A DNA stretch of 33,834 nucleotides, from positions 1-33,834 of the forward strand of contig JAHFGV010000002.1 of assembly GCA_023247255.1 (NCBI GenBank), read 5' to 3'. A model generated the notes under the pieces. The model searched no databases, had not been told where the DNA came from, and saw only the letters and a program-made list of their open reading frames with translations. This document shows, piece by piece, positions 13,754 through 21,573 of the stretch. The position numbers and the translations under genes were made by a program. This DNA is from Candidatus Omnitrophota bacterium. GTDB taxonomy: Bacteria > Omnitrophota > Gorgyraeia > Aquiviventales > Aquiviventaceae. Every line of letters begins with the position of its first letter. Within the stretch, counting starts at the first letter, position 1.

Positions 13754-14941
13754 ATGCCGACATCTATTGGCAATACGCCGTCGAGATCATTGAAGTTCTC
13801 GGTCCGCTCGAGCTATCCGCTATCTCAATCTTCAGCCTCTTCGATTTCAGGGAAGAGATGGCCGTGGCCTGGAGTCATCGAGACCTATCGACGTTATCTT
13901 CCTGTGTCTTCGAAGACGCCGATTGTGACTCTTCATGAAGGCAACACCCCCCTGATTTACAGCCCCACCCTCAGTCACCTCCTAGGAAAGGAATTTGAGG
14001 TTTACCTCAAGTATGAGGGGATGAATCCCACAGGATCCTTTAAGGATCGCGGTATGACCGTCGCGATCTCAAAAGCGCTCGAAGCCGACTCGGTCGCCGT
14101 GTTATGCGCATCGACGGGTAACACCTCGGCTTCAGCCAGCGCCTATGCTGCCCGTGCGGGCCTTCGCTCCATTGTATTGATTCCCAGCGGGGCGATTGCG
14201 TTGGGCAAGCTCTCACAGGCCTTGATTCATCATGCCCGCGTGGCGGCGGTCGATGCCAATTTTGACGCCTGCTTGGCGTTGGCAAAATCCCTGGCTCAAC
14301 GCTACCCGATCACTTTGGTAAACTCGATTAATCCTCACCGTATCGAGGGACAGAAAACCTGCGCCTTTGAGATTTGTGACGCCCTGGGACGCGCTCCCGA
14401 TTTTCATGTGACTCCGGTTGGCAATGCTGGGAATATCACCGCGCAGTGGAAAGGATACCGCCAATACTGGGAACTGAAAAAGATCAAGCGTCTTCCCATC
14501 ATGCTTGGATTTCAGGCATCCGGGGCCGCCCCTTTGGTGACCGGAAAGCCCATTGCCCATCCGAAGACGATCGCCACAGCCATTCGTATCGGCAATCCTG
14601 CGAGCTGGCGTGGAGCGCTTGCCGCTCGTGATGAATCCACAGGCGTGATTGACGCGGTGAGCGACCGGCAGATCATCGACGCCTACCGTTTATTAGCTCA
14701 AGAAGAAGGAATATTTGTGGAGCCTGCCTCGGCTGCCTCTGTTGCTGGCTTGCTTCAATTGAACCAAGCCAACTACTTTACTGGCTGGAAAAAACAGAAC
14801 AAAAAAAAGCAGCCGGTTGTGATTGTCTGCATTCTCACAGGACATGGGCTGAAGGACCCAGAGCGTGCGATCAAGAGCATTCGTGTTCCGCGTCCTTTGG
14901 CTCCGTCTCTCTCGGCTATTCGTAAAGCAGTGGGATTGTAG
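13754..14941 (+). CDS. thrC: Threonine synthase (PLP-dependent); start uncertain
   Basis: Converts O-phospho-L-homoserine to threonine with pyridoxal phosphate. Clear family features are VVTL-like IVTLHEGNTPLI, the PLP-lysine segment KYEGMNPTGSFKDRGM, CASTGNTSASASAYAARAG, the phosphate-binding PVGNAGN, and EPASAASVAGL near the end. Conserved sequence starts at WPGVIETYRRYLPV, about residue 38 of this reading. The 37 residues before it are Ser-rich and look unlike a natural N-terminus. An ATG at 13858, with AGGGAAG upstream, lies one frame off and would give M-A-W-P-G-V-I-E if G13864 were absent. So the real start may be there, with a one-base indel or assembly error. The enzyme body itself is intact. 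Confidence 0.9.
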   Translation: MPTSIGNTPSRSLKFSVRSSYPLSQSSASSISGKRWPWPGVIETYRRYLPVSSKTPIVTLHEGNTPLIYSPTLSHLLGKEFEVYLKYEGMNPTGSFKDRGMTVAISKALEADSVAVLCASTGNTSASASAYAARAGLRSIVLIPSGAIALGKLSQALIHHARVAAVDANFDACLALAKSLAQRYPITLVNSINPHRIEGQKTCAFEICDALGRAPDFHVTPVGNAGNITAQWKGYRQYWELKKIKRLPIMLGFQASGAAPLVTGKPIAHPKTIATAIRIGNPASWRGALAARDESTGVIDAVSDRQIIDAYRLLAQEEGIFVEPASAASVAGLLQLNQANYFTGWKKQNKKKQPVVIVCILTGHGLKDPERAIKSIRVPRPLAPSLSAIRKAVGL

Positions 14942-15012
14942 CGAGGTAAGGGACTGTTCCCGTAGATTCCTCAGGCCCATCCGTGAGGCTCCACGGAATT
15001 TATCCCTAATCA

Positions 15013-15042
15013 TTGACATCACGCCAGCCGTTACTGTAAAGT
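15013..15042 (+). promoter_or_regulatory. Sigma70-type promoter of the cobalamin operon
   Basis: A perfect -35 box TTGACA (15013-15018) is followed after 18 nt by TAAAGT (15037-15042). Transcription from about 15049 would begin roughly 37 nt before the riboswitch aptamer. The interval 14942-15012 holds only imperfect inverted repeats (CCTCA 14969-14973 with TGAGG 14984-14988) that may weakly terminate hom-thrC. Confidence 0.55.
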
Positions 15043-15085
15043 AAGTGAATTAAGCGATAGGCGTTCTTCCATAGTAGGAAATGCC

Positions 15086-15267
15086 CGTTGGGTGCTCCAC
15101 CTAAAGGTGGGGGCAAAAGGAAAGCCCGTGAAAATCGGGCGCGGTCCCGCCGCTGTCACCCCAGTGAACAATTCGAGCTGAAAGCCACTGTCCCCTTGAC
15201 ACGCGTATGTGTATGTCAAGGGGGTGGGAAGGCGCTCGGATGGGGAAGCCAGAAGACCTGCCCAACG
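15086..15267 (+). ncRNA. Cobalamin (B12) riboswitch aptamer upstream of cobU
   Basis: P1 is formed by CGTTGGG (15086-15092) and CCCAACG (15261-15267). Inside are the conserved core AAAGCCCGTGAAAATCGGGC with GCGGTCCCGCC, then GCTGTCACC, and the B12-box segment GAAGCCAGAAGACCTGCC just before the closing P1 strand. A peripheral stem is CCCCTTGACA with TGTCAAGGGG. This class binds adenosylcobalamin or related corrinoids and switches off B12 genes. The downstream cob genes are the expected targets. Confidence 0.93.
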
Positions 15268-15270
15268 ATT

Positions 15271-15334
15271 GGTGCCTCGCAGGGGTGCGAGGATCTTCAC
15301 CACACACTTCGTGGAACGAGTCAAAGGTGAAGGA
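15271..15334 (+). promoter_or_regulatory. Candidate translational expression platform with anti-Shine-Dalgarno pairing for cobU
   Basis: A perfect hairpin CCTCGCA-GGGG-TGCGAGG spans 15275-15292 and is flanked by GGTG (15271-15274) and CACC (15298-15301). The same CACC belongs to CTTCACC (15295-15301), which is fully complementary to GGTGAAG (15326-15332), the ribosome-binding site of the ATG at 15335. The two pairings exclude each other, so one fold hides and the other frees the ribosome-binding site. No U-tract is present, so control of translation rather than termination is the inference. Confidence 0.55.
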
Positions 15335-15982
15335 ATGCGTTCCTTTCCTGGCGTTTGTCACCCACCGGTTGCTTTAGTCCCTCCTATTTTTACCCGGTCT
15401 CAGTTCCGATTAGATTCGGTTCCCTCATTACGTCCCTCCGTTTCCTTTGTCTTGATCACCGGTGGAGCACGCAGCGGAAAGAGCCGCTTCGCCGTCGAAT
15501 TGGCCCAGGGTTTCCACCGGCGCATTCTCTATGTGGCTACCGGTAAGATTTCAGATCCAGAGATGCGTCAGCGAATCTTACGCCACCGGCGGCAACGTCC
15601 GCCTCACTGGCAAACCATCGAGCCTCCTTGCGATCCAGCTGGTGTGCTGCTGCACTTGGACCATCGCGTGGGAGGAGTTTTGATGGATTGTCTGACCCTC
15701 TATCTTTCCGATCTGCTGATGCAGGGAGATTCGGATGCAATGATCCAGCGCAAGCTGCGAAGGTTACTGAGTGCCATCCGTCGGGTTTCCGTTCCTGTCA
15801 TTATGGTCACCAACGAAGTAGGCTCAGGCCTTGTTCCGGAGCATCCCCTGGGCCGGAGGTTTCGAGATCTAGCGGGTATGGCGAATCAACAGGCTGCTCA
15901 GGTGGCGGATTGCGTCGTCTGGATGGTTTCCGGAATTCCTGTCGCTCTTAAGAGTGAGGCTCCATCTTTCAAGGAAAGGTGA
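15335..15982 (+). CDS. cobU: Adenosylcobinamide kinase / adenosylcobinamide-phosphate guanylyltransferase
   Basis: Phosphorylates adenosylcobinamide and then transfers GMP to it, activating it for nucleotide-loop assembly. The nucleotide-binding P-loop ITGGARSGKSRFA is clear, followed by YVATGKISDPEMRQRILRHR, a segment typical of CobU, then DCLTLYLSDLL, and VTNEVGSGLVPEHPLGRRFR. From the ATG at 15335 the protein has 215 residues. That is about 35 residues longer at the N-terminus than usual, because the P-loop normally starts within the first ten residues. The start is chosen for its GGTGAAGG ribosome-binding site and because earlier starts lie in the riboswitch. A TTG at 15452 gives the normal length but has no ribosome-binding site. 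It overlaps or abuts cobT at the 3' end. Confidence 0.92.
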   Translation: MRSFPGVCHPPVALVPPIFTRSQFRLDSVPSLRPSVSFVLITGGARSGKSRFAVELAQGFHRRILYVATGKISDPEMRQRILRHRRQRPPHWQTIEPPCDPAGVLLHLDHRVGGVLMDCLTLYLSDLLMQGDSDAMIQRKLRRLLSAIRRVSVPVIMVTNEVGSGLVPEHPLGRRFRDLAGMANQQAAQVADCVVWMVSGIPVALKSEAPSFKER

Positions 15983-15987
15983 CTCTC

Positions 15988-17049
15988 ATGGCTTCTCTCA
16001 CCGATGTGTTAGCGCCTGTCGTTGAGCCGATCGATACGAGCTGGATGCAGCAAGCCCGATCGCGGCTGGACCGTTTGACGAAACCTTTTGGGAGTCTGGG
16101 GTATCTGGAGACGTTGGCGATTCAGCTTGTAGGAATCAGCCGCACCCTGAGTCCTGCCTTGGAACGTTCGGTTATCGTGACGATGGCTGCGGACCACGGT
16201 GTGGCGCAAGAGGGCATCAGCGCCTACCCGCAAGCGGTTACGGCGCAAATGGTGGCTAACTTTCTGCGAGGAACAGCGGCGATTAACGTGCTTGCCCGAC
16301 ACATCGGTGCGCGAATCGTCATCGTCGACATGGGGGTTGCCGAGGCTGTGGCTGCTCATGAAAAGTTGCTGTCCCGTAAAATCAGAAACGGCACATGCAA
16401 TATGAGCTGTGGGGCAGCCATGACTCGTGAAGAAGTCAGTCGCGCCGTTCAAACGGGAATCGATATTGTCGCCGAACAACTCACTCAAGGTATGGACGTC
16501 ATTGCCACGGGCGAGATGGGAATTGGAAACACAACAGCCGCCAGCGCGATCACAGCGGTGATGACCCGTCATCCTGTGGAACGGGTGACCGGACGCGGTA
16601 CAGGCGTGGACGATGCCCACTACACACGAAAGCTTGCAGTCATCCGGCGTGCGCTTGAGGTGAACCGTCCGGATCCACAGGATCCGATCGATGTCTTGTC
16701 TAAAGTAGGAGGTTTTGAGATCGCTGGCCTGGTCGGTGTGATTCTGGCATCCGCCCAAGCCCGTCGTCCCGTCGTTGTGGACGGTTTCATCACAGGAGCC
16801 GCGGCATTGATCGCAGCGGCTTTTGATTCTCATGTCACCGGTTATCTCATTGCTTCGCATCGTTCTCAGGAGCCGGGTCACCGCTTAATGCTGGAACATC
16901 TTAGGCTACGTCCCCTTTTGGATTTGGATATGCGTTTGGGGGAAGGGACCGGTGCGGCCTTGGCCATTCCCATTCTTCAGGCGGCGGGCAAGCTGCTGAT
17001 GGAGATGGCGACGTTTGACGAAGCCGGTGTCGCTGAGCGTCTTTCATGA
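15988..17049 (+). CDS. cobT: Nicotinate-nucleotide-dimethylbenzimidazole phosphoribosyltransferase
   Basis: Makes alpha-ribazole phosphate from a lower-ligand base and nicotinate mononucleotide for cobalamin synthesis. The 353 residues match the family length. The family motifs are VTMAADHGVAQEGISAYPQ, the GTAAINVLARH segment, GEMGIGNTTAASA, GRGTGVDD, and the C-terminal LDMRLGEGTGAALAIPIL containing the catalytic Glu. The ATG at 15988 is preferred, with AAGGAAAGG 8 nt upstream. A GTG at 15979 overlaps the cobU stop and is possible. The last codons overlap cobS by 4 nt (ATGA), showing tight operon coupling. A base specificity other than dimethylbenzimidazole cannot be excluded from the sequence. 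Confidence 0.96.
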   Translation: MASLTDVLAPVVEPIDTSWMQQARSRLDRLTKPFGSLGYLETLAIQLVGISRTLSPALERSVIVTMAADHGVAQEGISAYPQAVTAQMVANFLRGTAAINVLARHIGARIVIVDMGVAEAVAAHEKLLSRKIRNGTCNMSCGAAMTREEVSRAVQTGIDIVAEQLTQGMDVIATGEMGIGNTTAASAITAVMTRHPVERVTGRGTGVDDAHYTRKLAVIRRALEVNRPDPQDPIDVLSKVGGFEIAGLVGVILASAQARRPVVVDGFITGAAALIAAAFDSHVTGYLIASHRSQEPGHRLMLEHLRLRPLLDLDMRLGEGTGAALAIPILQAAGKLLMEMATFDEAGVAERLS

Positions 17050-17789
17050 GGACATTGTTAGTCGCCATCGGTTGTTTGACTATCGTTCCTGTGGGACCAA
17101 ACCGGTCGTGGTCGGACCAAGAATGTCGGCGTTCGCTGCTGTGGTTTCCTTTGGTGGGTCTTTTAATAGGTCTCGTTCTAGCCGGCGCTTACAGTATAGG
17201 CTCAGCGGTCTATCGATACTCTCCAGCGGTTGCAGGCATAGTTGTCGTCGTGTGGGTGGTGCTGACAGGAGCGATTCATCTGGATGGTTTGGCGGATACC
17301 TGCGACGGCCTGTATGGCGGGCACACGCCGCAACAGAGGCTCAGGATTATGAAAGATCCGCATGTAGGAGCAATGGCGGTCGTAGCGATTGTCTGTGTCC
17401 TTCTCTTGAAATATTCGCTCCTCAACAGCCTGGCAGACAGAAAAGTCATCCGTGCCTTGCTTCTTACCCCTTGTCTGGCTCGCACCGTCATGGTGGTGCT
17501 GGCTACGACCCTTTCTTATGCTCGGCCTGAAGGAGGGACTGCGGCTGCGTTTGTACATTTGCCTAATCGGACGGCTTTGATCGGAGCCGGTGCTTTTGCT
17601 TTGCTCGTTGCGTGGGGAACGTATTCTTGGAAAGGTTTGCTCGTCTTCGGTGGGTTGGTGGTTGGATCCCTCATTCTGCGGATGTGTTTTGCACGCGCCT
17701 TGGGAGGCGTCACCGGAGATGCACTCGGGGCTTCGGCTGAGCTGAGCGAAGTCTGTGTCCTTGCGGCCTTGGCTATTGCGGGAAATTGA
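17046..17789 (+). CDS. cobS: Adenosylcobinamide-GDP ribazoletransferase (cobalamin synthase)
   Basis: Joins adenosylcobinamide-GDP with alpha-ribazole (phosphate), the last assembly step, in the cytoplasmic membrane. The 247-residue protein is highly hydrophobic with about six or seven membrane segments. The N-terminus MRTLLVAIGCLTIVPVG, and the signature GAIHLDGLADTCDGLYGG followed by RLRIMKDPHVGAMAVV, identify the family; the acidic residues of the signature bind metal. The start overlaps the cobT stop as ATGA. The stop lies at the candidate start of cobD, so cobU-cobT-cobS-cobD form one translation-coupled unit. Confidence 0.95.
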   Translation: MRTLLVAIGCLTIVPVGPNRSWSDQECRRSLLWFPLVGLLIGLVLAGAYSIGSAVYRYSPAVAGIVVVVWVVLTGAIHLDGLADTCDGLYGGHTPQQRLRIMKDPHVGAMAVVAIVCVLLLKYSLLNSLADRKVIRALLLTPCLARTVMVVLATTLSYARPEGGTAAAFVHLPNRTALIGAGAFALLVAWGTYSWKGLLVFGGLVVGSLILRMCFARALGGVTGDALGASAELSEVCVLAALAIAGN

Positions 17790-17797
17790 CCACAGAC

Positions 17798-18919
17798 ATG
17801 AATCCCCTCGATGAAGAGTCCAGACGTATTCATGGAGGGAATCGTTGGGTTTGGATGCGTGAACGGGGTTTTGCGATGGATGACGTTATCGACTTCAGCG
17901 CGGATGTGAATCCCCTGGGTTTTCCAGACTGTGTGCGATCGGTCATTGAGGCAAATGTGGAAAGCATCAGGCACTACCCAGATCCGGATGCGGTGGCATT
18001 ACGCGAGGCGATCGCCGAATTCCATTCCATTCCCATGGAATGTGTGTTACCGGCCAATGGTTCGGCTGAGCTCATTACCTTGTTGGTGCAGTTTCGTTTC
18101 TTTCAACGCGGGGTGGTGTTTGGGCCGACGTTTACCGAATATGCCTGGGTTGCTAGACAGCGACAGGCCACCGTCATCGATGTCCTGGCCAAGGAAGATG
18201 CTGGGTTTCAATTTCCAGGGATCTCGCTTCATAAGACTCCTAAACCAGAAGTGGTATTTCTATGCAATCCCAACAATCCGACAGGGCAGCTCATTTCCAA
18301 AACACGCGTCCTTGAACTGGCCCAATGGTGTGAAAAAATCGGCGCTTATCTGGTGCTTGATGAGGCGTTTATCGATTTCGTGGAGCCATCGGATGGAATC
18401 AGCCTGGTGTCTGAGGCTGCCCGGTTCGATTCTGTCGTCGTGCTGCGTTCGCTGACGAAATCTTTTGCCATCCCCGGCCTTCGGTTAGGCTACCTGGTGG
18501 GTTCTGAAACCATCGTCCAACGACTCCGGGCGCTTCAGACTCCGTGGCCCCTGAACACCTTCGCGCTTTTGGTCGGCACACGGCTGCTTCAGGAAAACGA
18601 TTGGCTCTCACACACGCGGCAACAGATCGCTCATCTTAGACAAAGGCTTTGCCAATCGCTGGAAACAATACCCGATCTTAAGGTTTTTCCTTCAGTGACC
18701 AATTTCCTATTGTGCAAGCTCCGGTCTTTGGATCGAAGCGCTTCTGAGTTGACCTGCGATTTGGCTCAGCAAGGGTTGCTGATTCGCTGCTGTGATGATT
18801 TCGTCGGTCTTGAAACAGGACGATTCATACGGATCGCTGTCCGGACCCAGAAGGAGAACGAACGGCTCGTCCAAGTCCTTCGTAACATTATGGAAGGACG
18901 CATAGCAAATAGCAGATAG
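17798..18919 (+). CDS. cobD: Threonine-phosphate decarboxylase (PLP, aminotransferase fold I)
   Basis: Decarboxylates L-threonine O-3-phosphate to (R)-1-amino-2-propanol phosphate, the linker between the corrin ring and the nucleotide loop. Fold-type I features include HGGNRWVWMRE and DFSADVNPLG at the N-terminus, LCNPNNPTGQL, the LVLDEAFIDF segment that positions the cofactor, and the PLP lysine in SLTKSFAIPGLRLGYLVG. With the ATG at 17798 it has 373 residues. A TTG at 17786 that overlaps the cobS stop would add four. Histidinol-phosphate aminotransferase is the main look-alike, but the DFSADVNPLG start and the operon position favour CobD. The last residues (ANSR) and the TAG stop come from an intergenic repeat that begins inside the gene at 18902. 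Confidence 0.92.
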   Translation: MNPLDEESRRIHGGNRWVWMRERGFAMDDVIDFSADVNPLGFPDCVRSVIEANVESIRHYPDPDAVALREAIAEFHSIPMECVLPANGSAELITLLVQFRFFQRGVVFGPTFTEYAWVARQRQATVIDVLAKEDAGFQFPGISLHKTPKPEVVFLCNPNNPTGQLISKTRVLELAQWCEKIGAYLVLDEAFIDFVEPSDGISLVSEAARFDSVVVLRSLTKSFAIPGLRLGYLVGSETIVQRLRALQTPWPLNTFALLVGTRLLQENDWLSHTRQQIAHLRQRLCQSLETIPDLKVFPSVTNFLLCKLRSLDRSASELTCDLAQQGLLIRCCDDFVGLETGRFIRIAVRTQKENERLVQVLRNIMEGRIANSR

Positions 18920-18997
18920 CACATAGCTCGATAGAAGATAGGAAATGATACGATATTCTTCATTTCTATTTGCTATCTGCTATCTGCTATCTGCTAA
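18902..18997 (+). repeat. AGATAGC-type palindromic repeat, copy 1
   Basis: The 5' arm (18902-18921) is built of ATAGCAAATAGC-like units. The 3' arm (18966-18997) reads CTATTTGCT then TATCTGC units, and the two arms are complementary, so a long hairpin is possible. The 5' arm overlaps the end of cobD and provides its TAG stop. The other copy at 21481-21571 is in the opposite orientation. Confidence 0.85.
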
Positions 18998-19015
18998 GTG
19001 CGGGTTGGTGTATCG

Positions 19016-20536
19016 ATGTCTGCTAAGGCACTCATGATTCAAGGAACGGGCTCCTCTGTGGGCAAGAGTCTGATCGTGACCGCTTTCTGCCGAGCGATGG
19101 CTCAAGACGGCTATCGCGTAGTACCCTTCAAGGCCCAGAATATGTCGAACAATGCCTTTGTTACCCCAGATGGTTTGGAGATCAGTCGAGCACAGGCGGA
19201 GCAGGCGAAGGCCTGCGGGGTCGAGCCGTCTGTTTTTATGAACCCCATTTTGCTCAAGCCGACTACCGAGACAGGTGCGCAAATAGTGGTCTTGGGCCAG
19301 TCGGTGGGGACATTGACGGCGAAGGAGTATCAGGCGCAGGCTCATCGGTGGCGTAGGATCGTCGCTGAATCTCTCAGCAAGCTTCAGGCCGAGGCGGATG
19401 TCGTTGTGATTGAAGGAGCCGGCAGCCCTGTCGAGATTAATCTAAAAGAATACGATGTGGCGAACATGTGGACGGCTCACGCCGCCACAGCCCGGGTGAT
19501 TCTCATCGGGGACATTGATCGTGGCGGGGTGTTTGCTCAATTGGTCGGTACGATGGAGCTTCTTTCTGCCGAGGATCGACGCTTGATCTGCGGGTTTTTG
19601 ATTAACAAGTTTCGGGGAGACGGTAGCCTTCTCACGGCCGGCTTAGAATGGCTGGAGGATCGTTACGATCTACCGGTTCTTGGCGTGTTGCCTTATCTTT
19701 CCGACGTTTGGTTGGCTGAGGAGGATTCTGTGGGGCTCAGGCAACGCCCTCGGTCGATGAGCGATTCTAAGTCTGACTCTGAGGATGTTTTGCGGATTGA
19801 TGTTATTCGACTCCCGCGCATCGCCAATTTCGCGGATTTCGATCCCCTGATGCGTGAGCCGGATGTGCGTTTGCGGTTTGTGGAGCGACCACTGGAAGAT
19901 CCCTTGCCCGATTGTGTGATCTTGCCAGGGACCAAGAGTACGGTTTCGGATCTTGCGTTTGTCCGCCAGCAGGGGCTGGAATCTTATCTGCGTCGATGCG
20001 TGGAGGCGGGCAAGGAAATCGTCGGGATCTGCGGGGGGTTTCAAATGTTGGGTCGCGAGATTCTGGACCCGGATCATGTGGAATCCACAAACGATTGCAT
20101 CTTAGGGTTAGGATGGCTGCCCACGCGTACGGTATTTCATCGCTCGAAAGTCACAGCGAATGTGCGTGGCGTTCACCTTGAAAGTGGGTTGCCGGTTGCT
20201 GGCTATGAAATCCACATGGGGCGGATGCAGGAACTCTCAGGGATGGATTTTGTCTTCAGGCTCTCGAAGGAATCACAGACTGCCCCCGAACGCTACGACG
20301 GGTTGCGATCACAAGACAAACGCGTCTGGGGAACGCACGTCCATGGAATCTTCGACAGGGATGGCTTCCGCCGCTGGTGGCTGAACCGCTTGCGAGCGCA
20401 CAAAGGGTTTTCACCCCTTGCACGGCAAACAGTGTCCGTGAGGGATGACGAGTATGACCGGCTGGCAGAAGCGGTCCGTTGCCATGTCAATCTTCAAGCG
20501 ATTTACGATGTGCTGCGAAGCATCCGTGATGCCTGA
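19016..20536 (+). CDS. cobQ: Adenosylcobyric acid synthase (glutamine-hydrolysing)
   Basis: Amidates four side chains (b, d, e, g) of adenosylcobyrinic acid a,c-diamide. This CobQ/CbiP protein has 506 residues, the normal length. The N-terminal dethiobiotin-synthetase-like ATP domain carries the P-loop IQGTGSSVGKSLIVTAF, then FKAQNMSNNAFVTPDG and EQAKACGVEPSVFMNPILLK. VVIEGAGSPVEINLKEYDVANM follows in shorter form. The C-terminal class I glutamine amidotransferase domain has the nucleophile in VGICGGFQMLG and the His in GTHVHGIFD. The ATG at 19016 gives the usual start; a GTG at 18998 borders the repeat. Its end overlaps the cbiB start by 8 nt. It has no separate promoter that I can see. Confidence 0.96.
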   Translation: MSAKALMIQGTGSSVGKSLIVTAFCRAMAQDGYRVVPFKAQNMSNNAFVTPDGLEISRAQAEQAKACGVEPSVFMNPILLKPTTETGAQIVVLGQSVGTLTAKEYQAQAHRWRRIVAESLSKLQAEADVVVIEGAGSPVEINLKEYDVANMWTAHAATARVILIGDIDRGGVFAQLVGTMELLSAEDRRLICGFLINKFRGDGSLLTAGLEWLEDRYDLPVLGVLPYLSDVWLAEEDSVGLRQRPRSMSDSKSDSEDVLRIDVIRLPRIANFADFDPLMREPDVRLRFVERPLEDPLPDCVILPGTKSTVSDLAFVRQQGLESYLRRCVEAGKEIVGICGGFQMLGREILDPDHVESTNDCILGLGWLPTRTVFHRSKVTANVRGVHLESGLPVAGYEIHMGRMQELSGMDFVFRLSKESQTAPERYDGLRSQDKRVWGTHVHGIFDRDGFRRWWLNRLRAHKGFSPLARQTVSVRDDEYDRLAEAVRCHVNLQAIYDVLRSIRDA

Positions 20537-21491
20537 GGAGCGCATTCCGATTCTCGTACTCGCCTATGGCGCTGATCTTTTGATCGGAGACCCCAGGTGG
20601 TTTCCCCATCCGGTGCGGGCGATGGGCTTAGCCATTCACTGGGGTGAGCGGATCCTGCGGCGGGTAATCCCCTGGGAAGGGCTGGCTGGCGTGGTGCTGG
20701 TGGTAACCGTCGTCGGTGCAAGCTATGGTTCTGCCTCCTGGCTGATCCGTGTCATCGGCCGATCTTCAGCGACCTGGGGTTTTGTGGCCAGCGTTGTGCT
20801 TCTCTTCACGTGCCTCTCCACGAAGGATCTTGCGGTTGAAAGCCGTCAGGTGCTTCAGGCCCTTGAAGCGAACGATCTGCATCGAGCACGCAAACGAGTG
20901 TCCCTGATTGTGGGACGAGACACCCGCCACCTAGATACGCATGCAGTCGTTCGGGCGACGGTTGAGACGATTGCTGAGAGCACGCTGGATGGGATACTCT
21001 CGCCGCTGTTCTATTTCGTGCTCGGTGGGGTCCCCTTGGCCGTAGGCTATAAAGCGCTCAACACGCTTGATTCGATGATCGGACACCGCTCGGCTCGGTA
21101 TATCCGGTTCGGTCGGGCCGCGGCGAAGCTCGATACCGCGGCGAACTGGATTCCGGCGCGTCTGTCCGCGGCTCTGTTTGCGGCGGCTGCCTGGATCTGC
21201 CGATATCGGAGTGGGGATGCGTGGCGCTGTGCCTGGCGAGACGGATACGGAGGTCCTGTTCCGAATGCGGGAATTCCTGAAGCTGCGATGGCTGGAGCCT
21301 TGGGGGTCCGATTGGGCGGCGTCAATGAGTATGAAGGCAGGGTAGTCGAAATGCCATACATGGGTGAGCCACGACGAGCGTTAGAGCCTCAACGCATTCG
21401 CGAAGCCATTCACTTGATGTACGTGGCATCGGTAATCGGATGGGTGATGGCTCTCGGCGTTTCTACGATGTACTTAGCATTTAGCAGATAG
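20529..21491 (+). CDS. cbiB: Adenosylcobinamide-phosphate synthase
   Basis: Attaches aminopropanol (phosphate) to adenosylcobyric acid, in the inner membrane. The 320 residues match the CbiB/CobD family. The N-terminus after MPEERIPILVLAYG is the signature ADLLIGDPRWFPHPVRAMG. Later come VVRATVETIAESTLDGILSP, with the conserved E-N/S-x-x-D pattern, KALNTLDSMIGHR, and GYGGPVPNAGIPEAAMAGAL. Several hydrophobic segments fit a membrane protein. The start overlaps the cobQ stop, so the pair is translationally coupled. The last residues (AFSR) and the TAG stop fall at the edge of the AGATAGC repeat, as in cobD. Confidence 0.95.
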   Translation: MPEERIPILVLAYGADLLIGDPRWFPHPVRAMGLAIHWGERILRRVIPWEGLAGVVLVVTVVGASYGSASWLIRVIGRSSATWGFVASVVLLFTCLSTKDLAVESRQVLQALEANDLHRARKRVSLIVGRDTRHLDTHAVVRATVETIAESTLDGILSPLFYFVLGGVPLAVGYKALNTLDSMIGHRSARYIRFGRAAAKLDTAANWIPARLSAALFAAAAWICRYRSGDAWRCAWRDGYGGPVPNAGIPEAAMAGALGVRLGGVNEYEGRVVEMPYMGEPRRALEPQRIREAIHLMYVASVIGWVMALGVSTMYLAFSR

Positions 21492-21571
21492 CAGATAGCA
21501 AATAGAATGAAAGGAAGAATCGCGTGTCATTTTCTATCTGCTAATTGCTGATGGTTCACTGCTGATTGCTT
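21481..21571 (+). repeat. AGATAGC-type palindromic repeat, copy 2 (inverted relative to copy 1)
   Basis: The 5' arm TTAGCAGATAGCAGATAGCA with AATAG (21481-21505) is the reverse complement of 18973-18997 in copy 1. The interior GAATGAAAGG to TCATTTTCTATC also matches the reverse of copy 1 with indels. The 3' arm CTATCTGCTAATTGCTG (21534-21550) pairs back to the 5' arm. A further GCTGATGGTTCACTGCTGA stretch follows. The repeat starts inside cbiB and supplies its stop. Confidence 0.8.
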
Positions 21572-21573
21572 AG

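Noticed and set aside
13747-13938. Separate small gene in the other frame before thrC
   Set aside because: It overlaps conserved thrC codons and has no recognisable family; it is better explained by the possible indel at the thrC start.
16009-16881. 290-codon minus-strand open frame opposite cobT
   Set aside because: It is antisense to a fully conserved cobT and its translation is rich in His, Cys and Arg with no domain; a shadow of the sense gene.
18902-18997. Short repeats (TATCTGC units) as a CRISPR array
   Set aside because: Units are about 10 nt and directly abutting, with no spacers and no cas genes; the structure is a palindrome.
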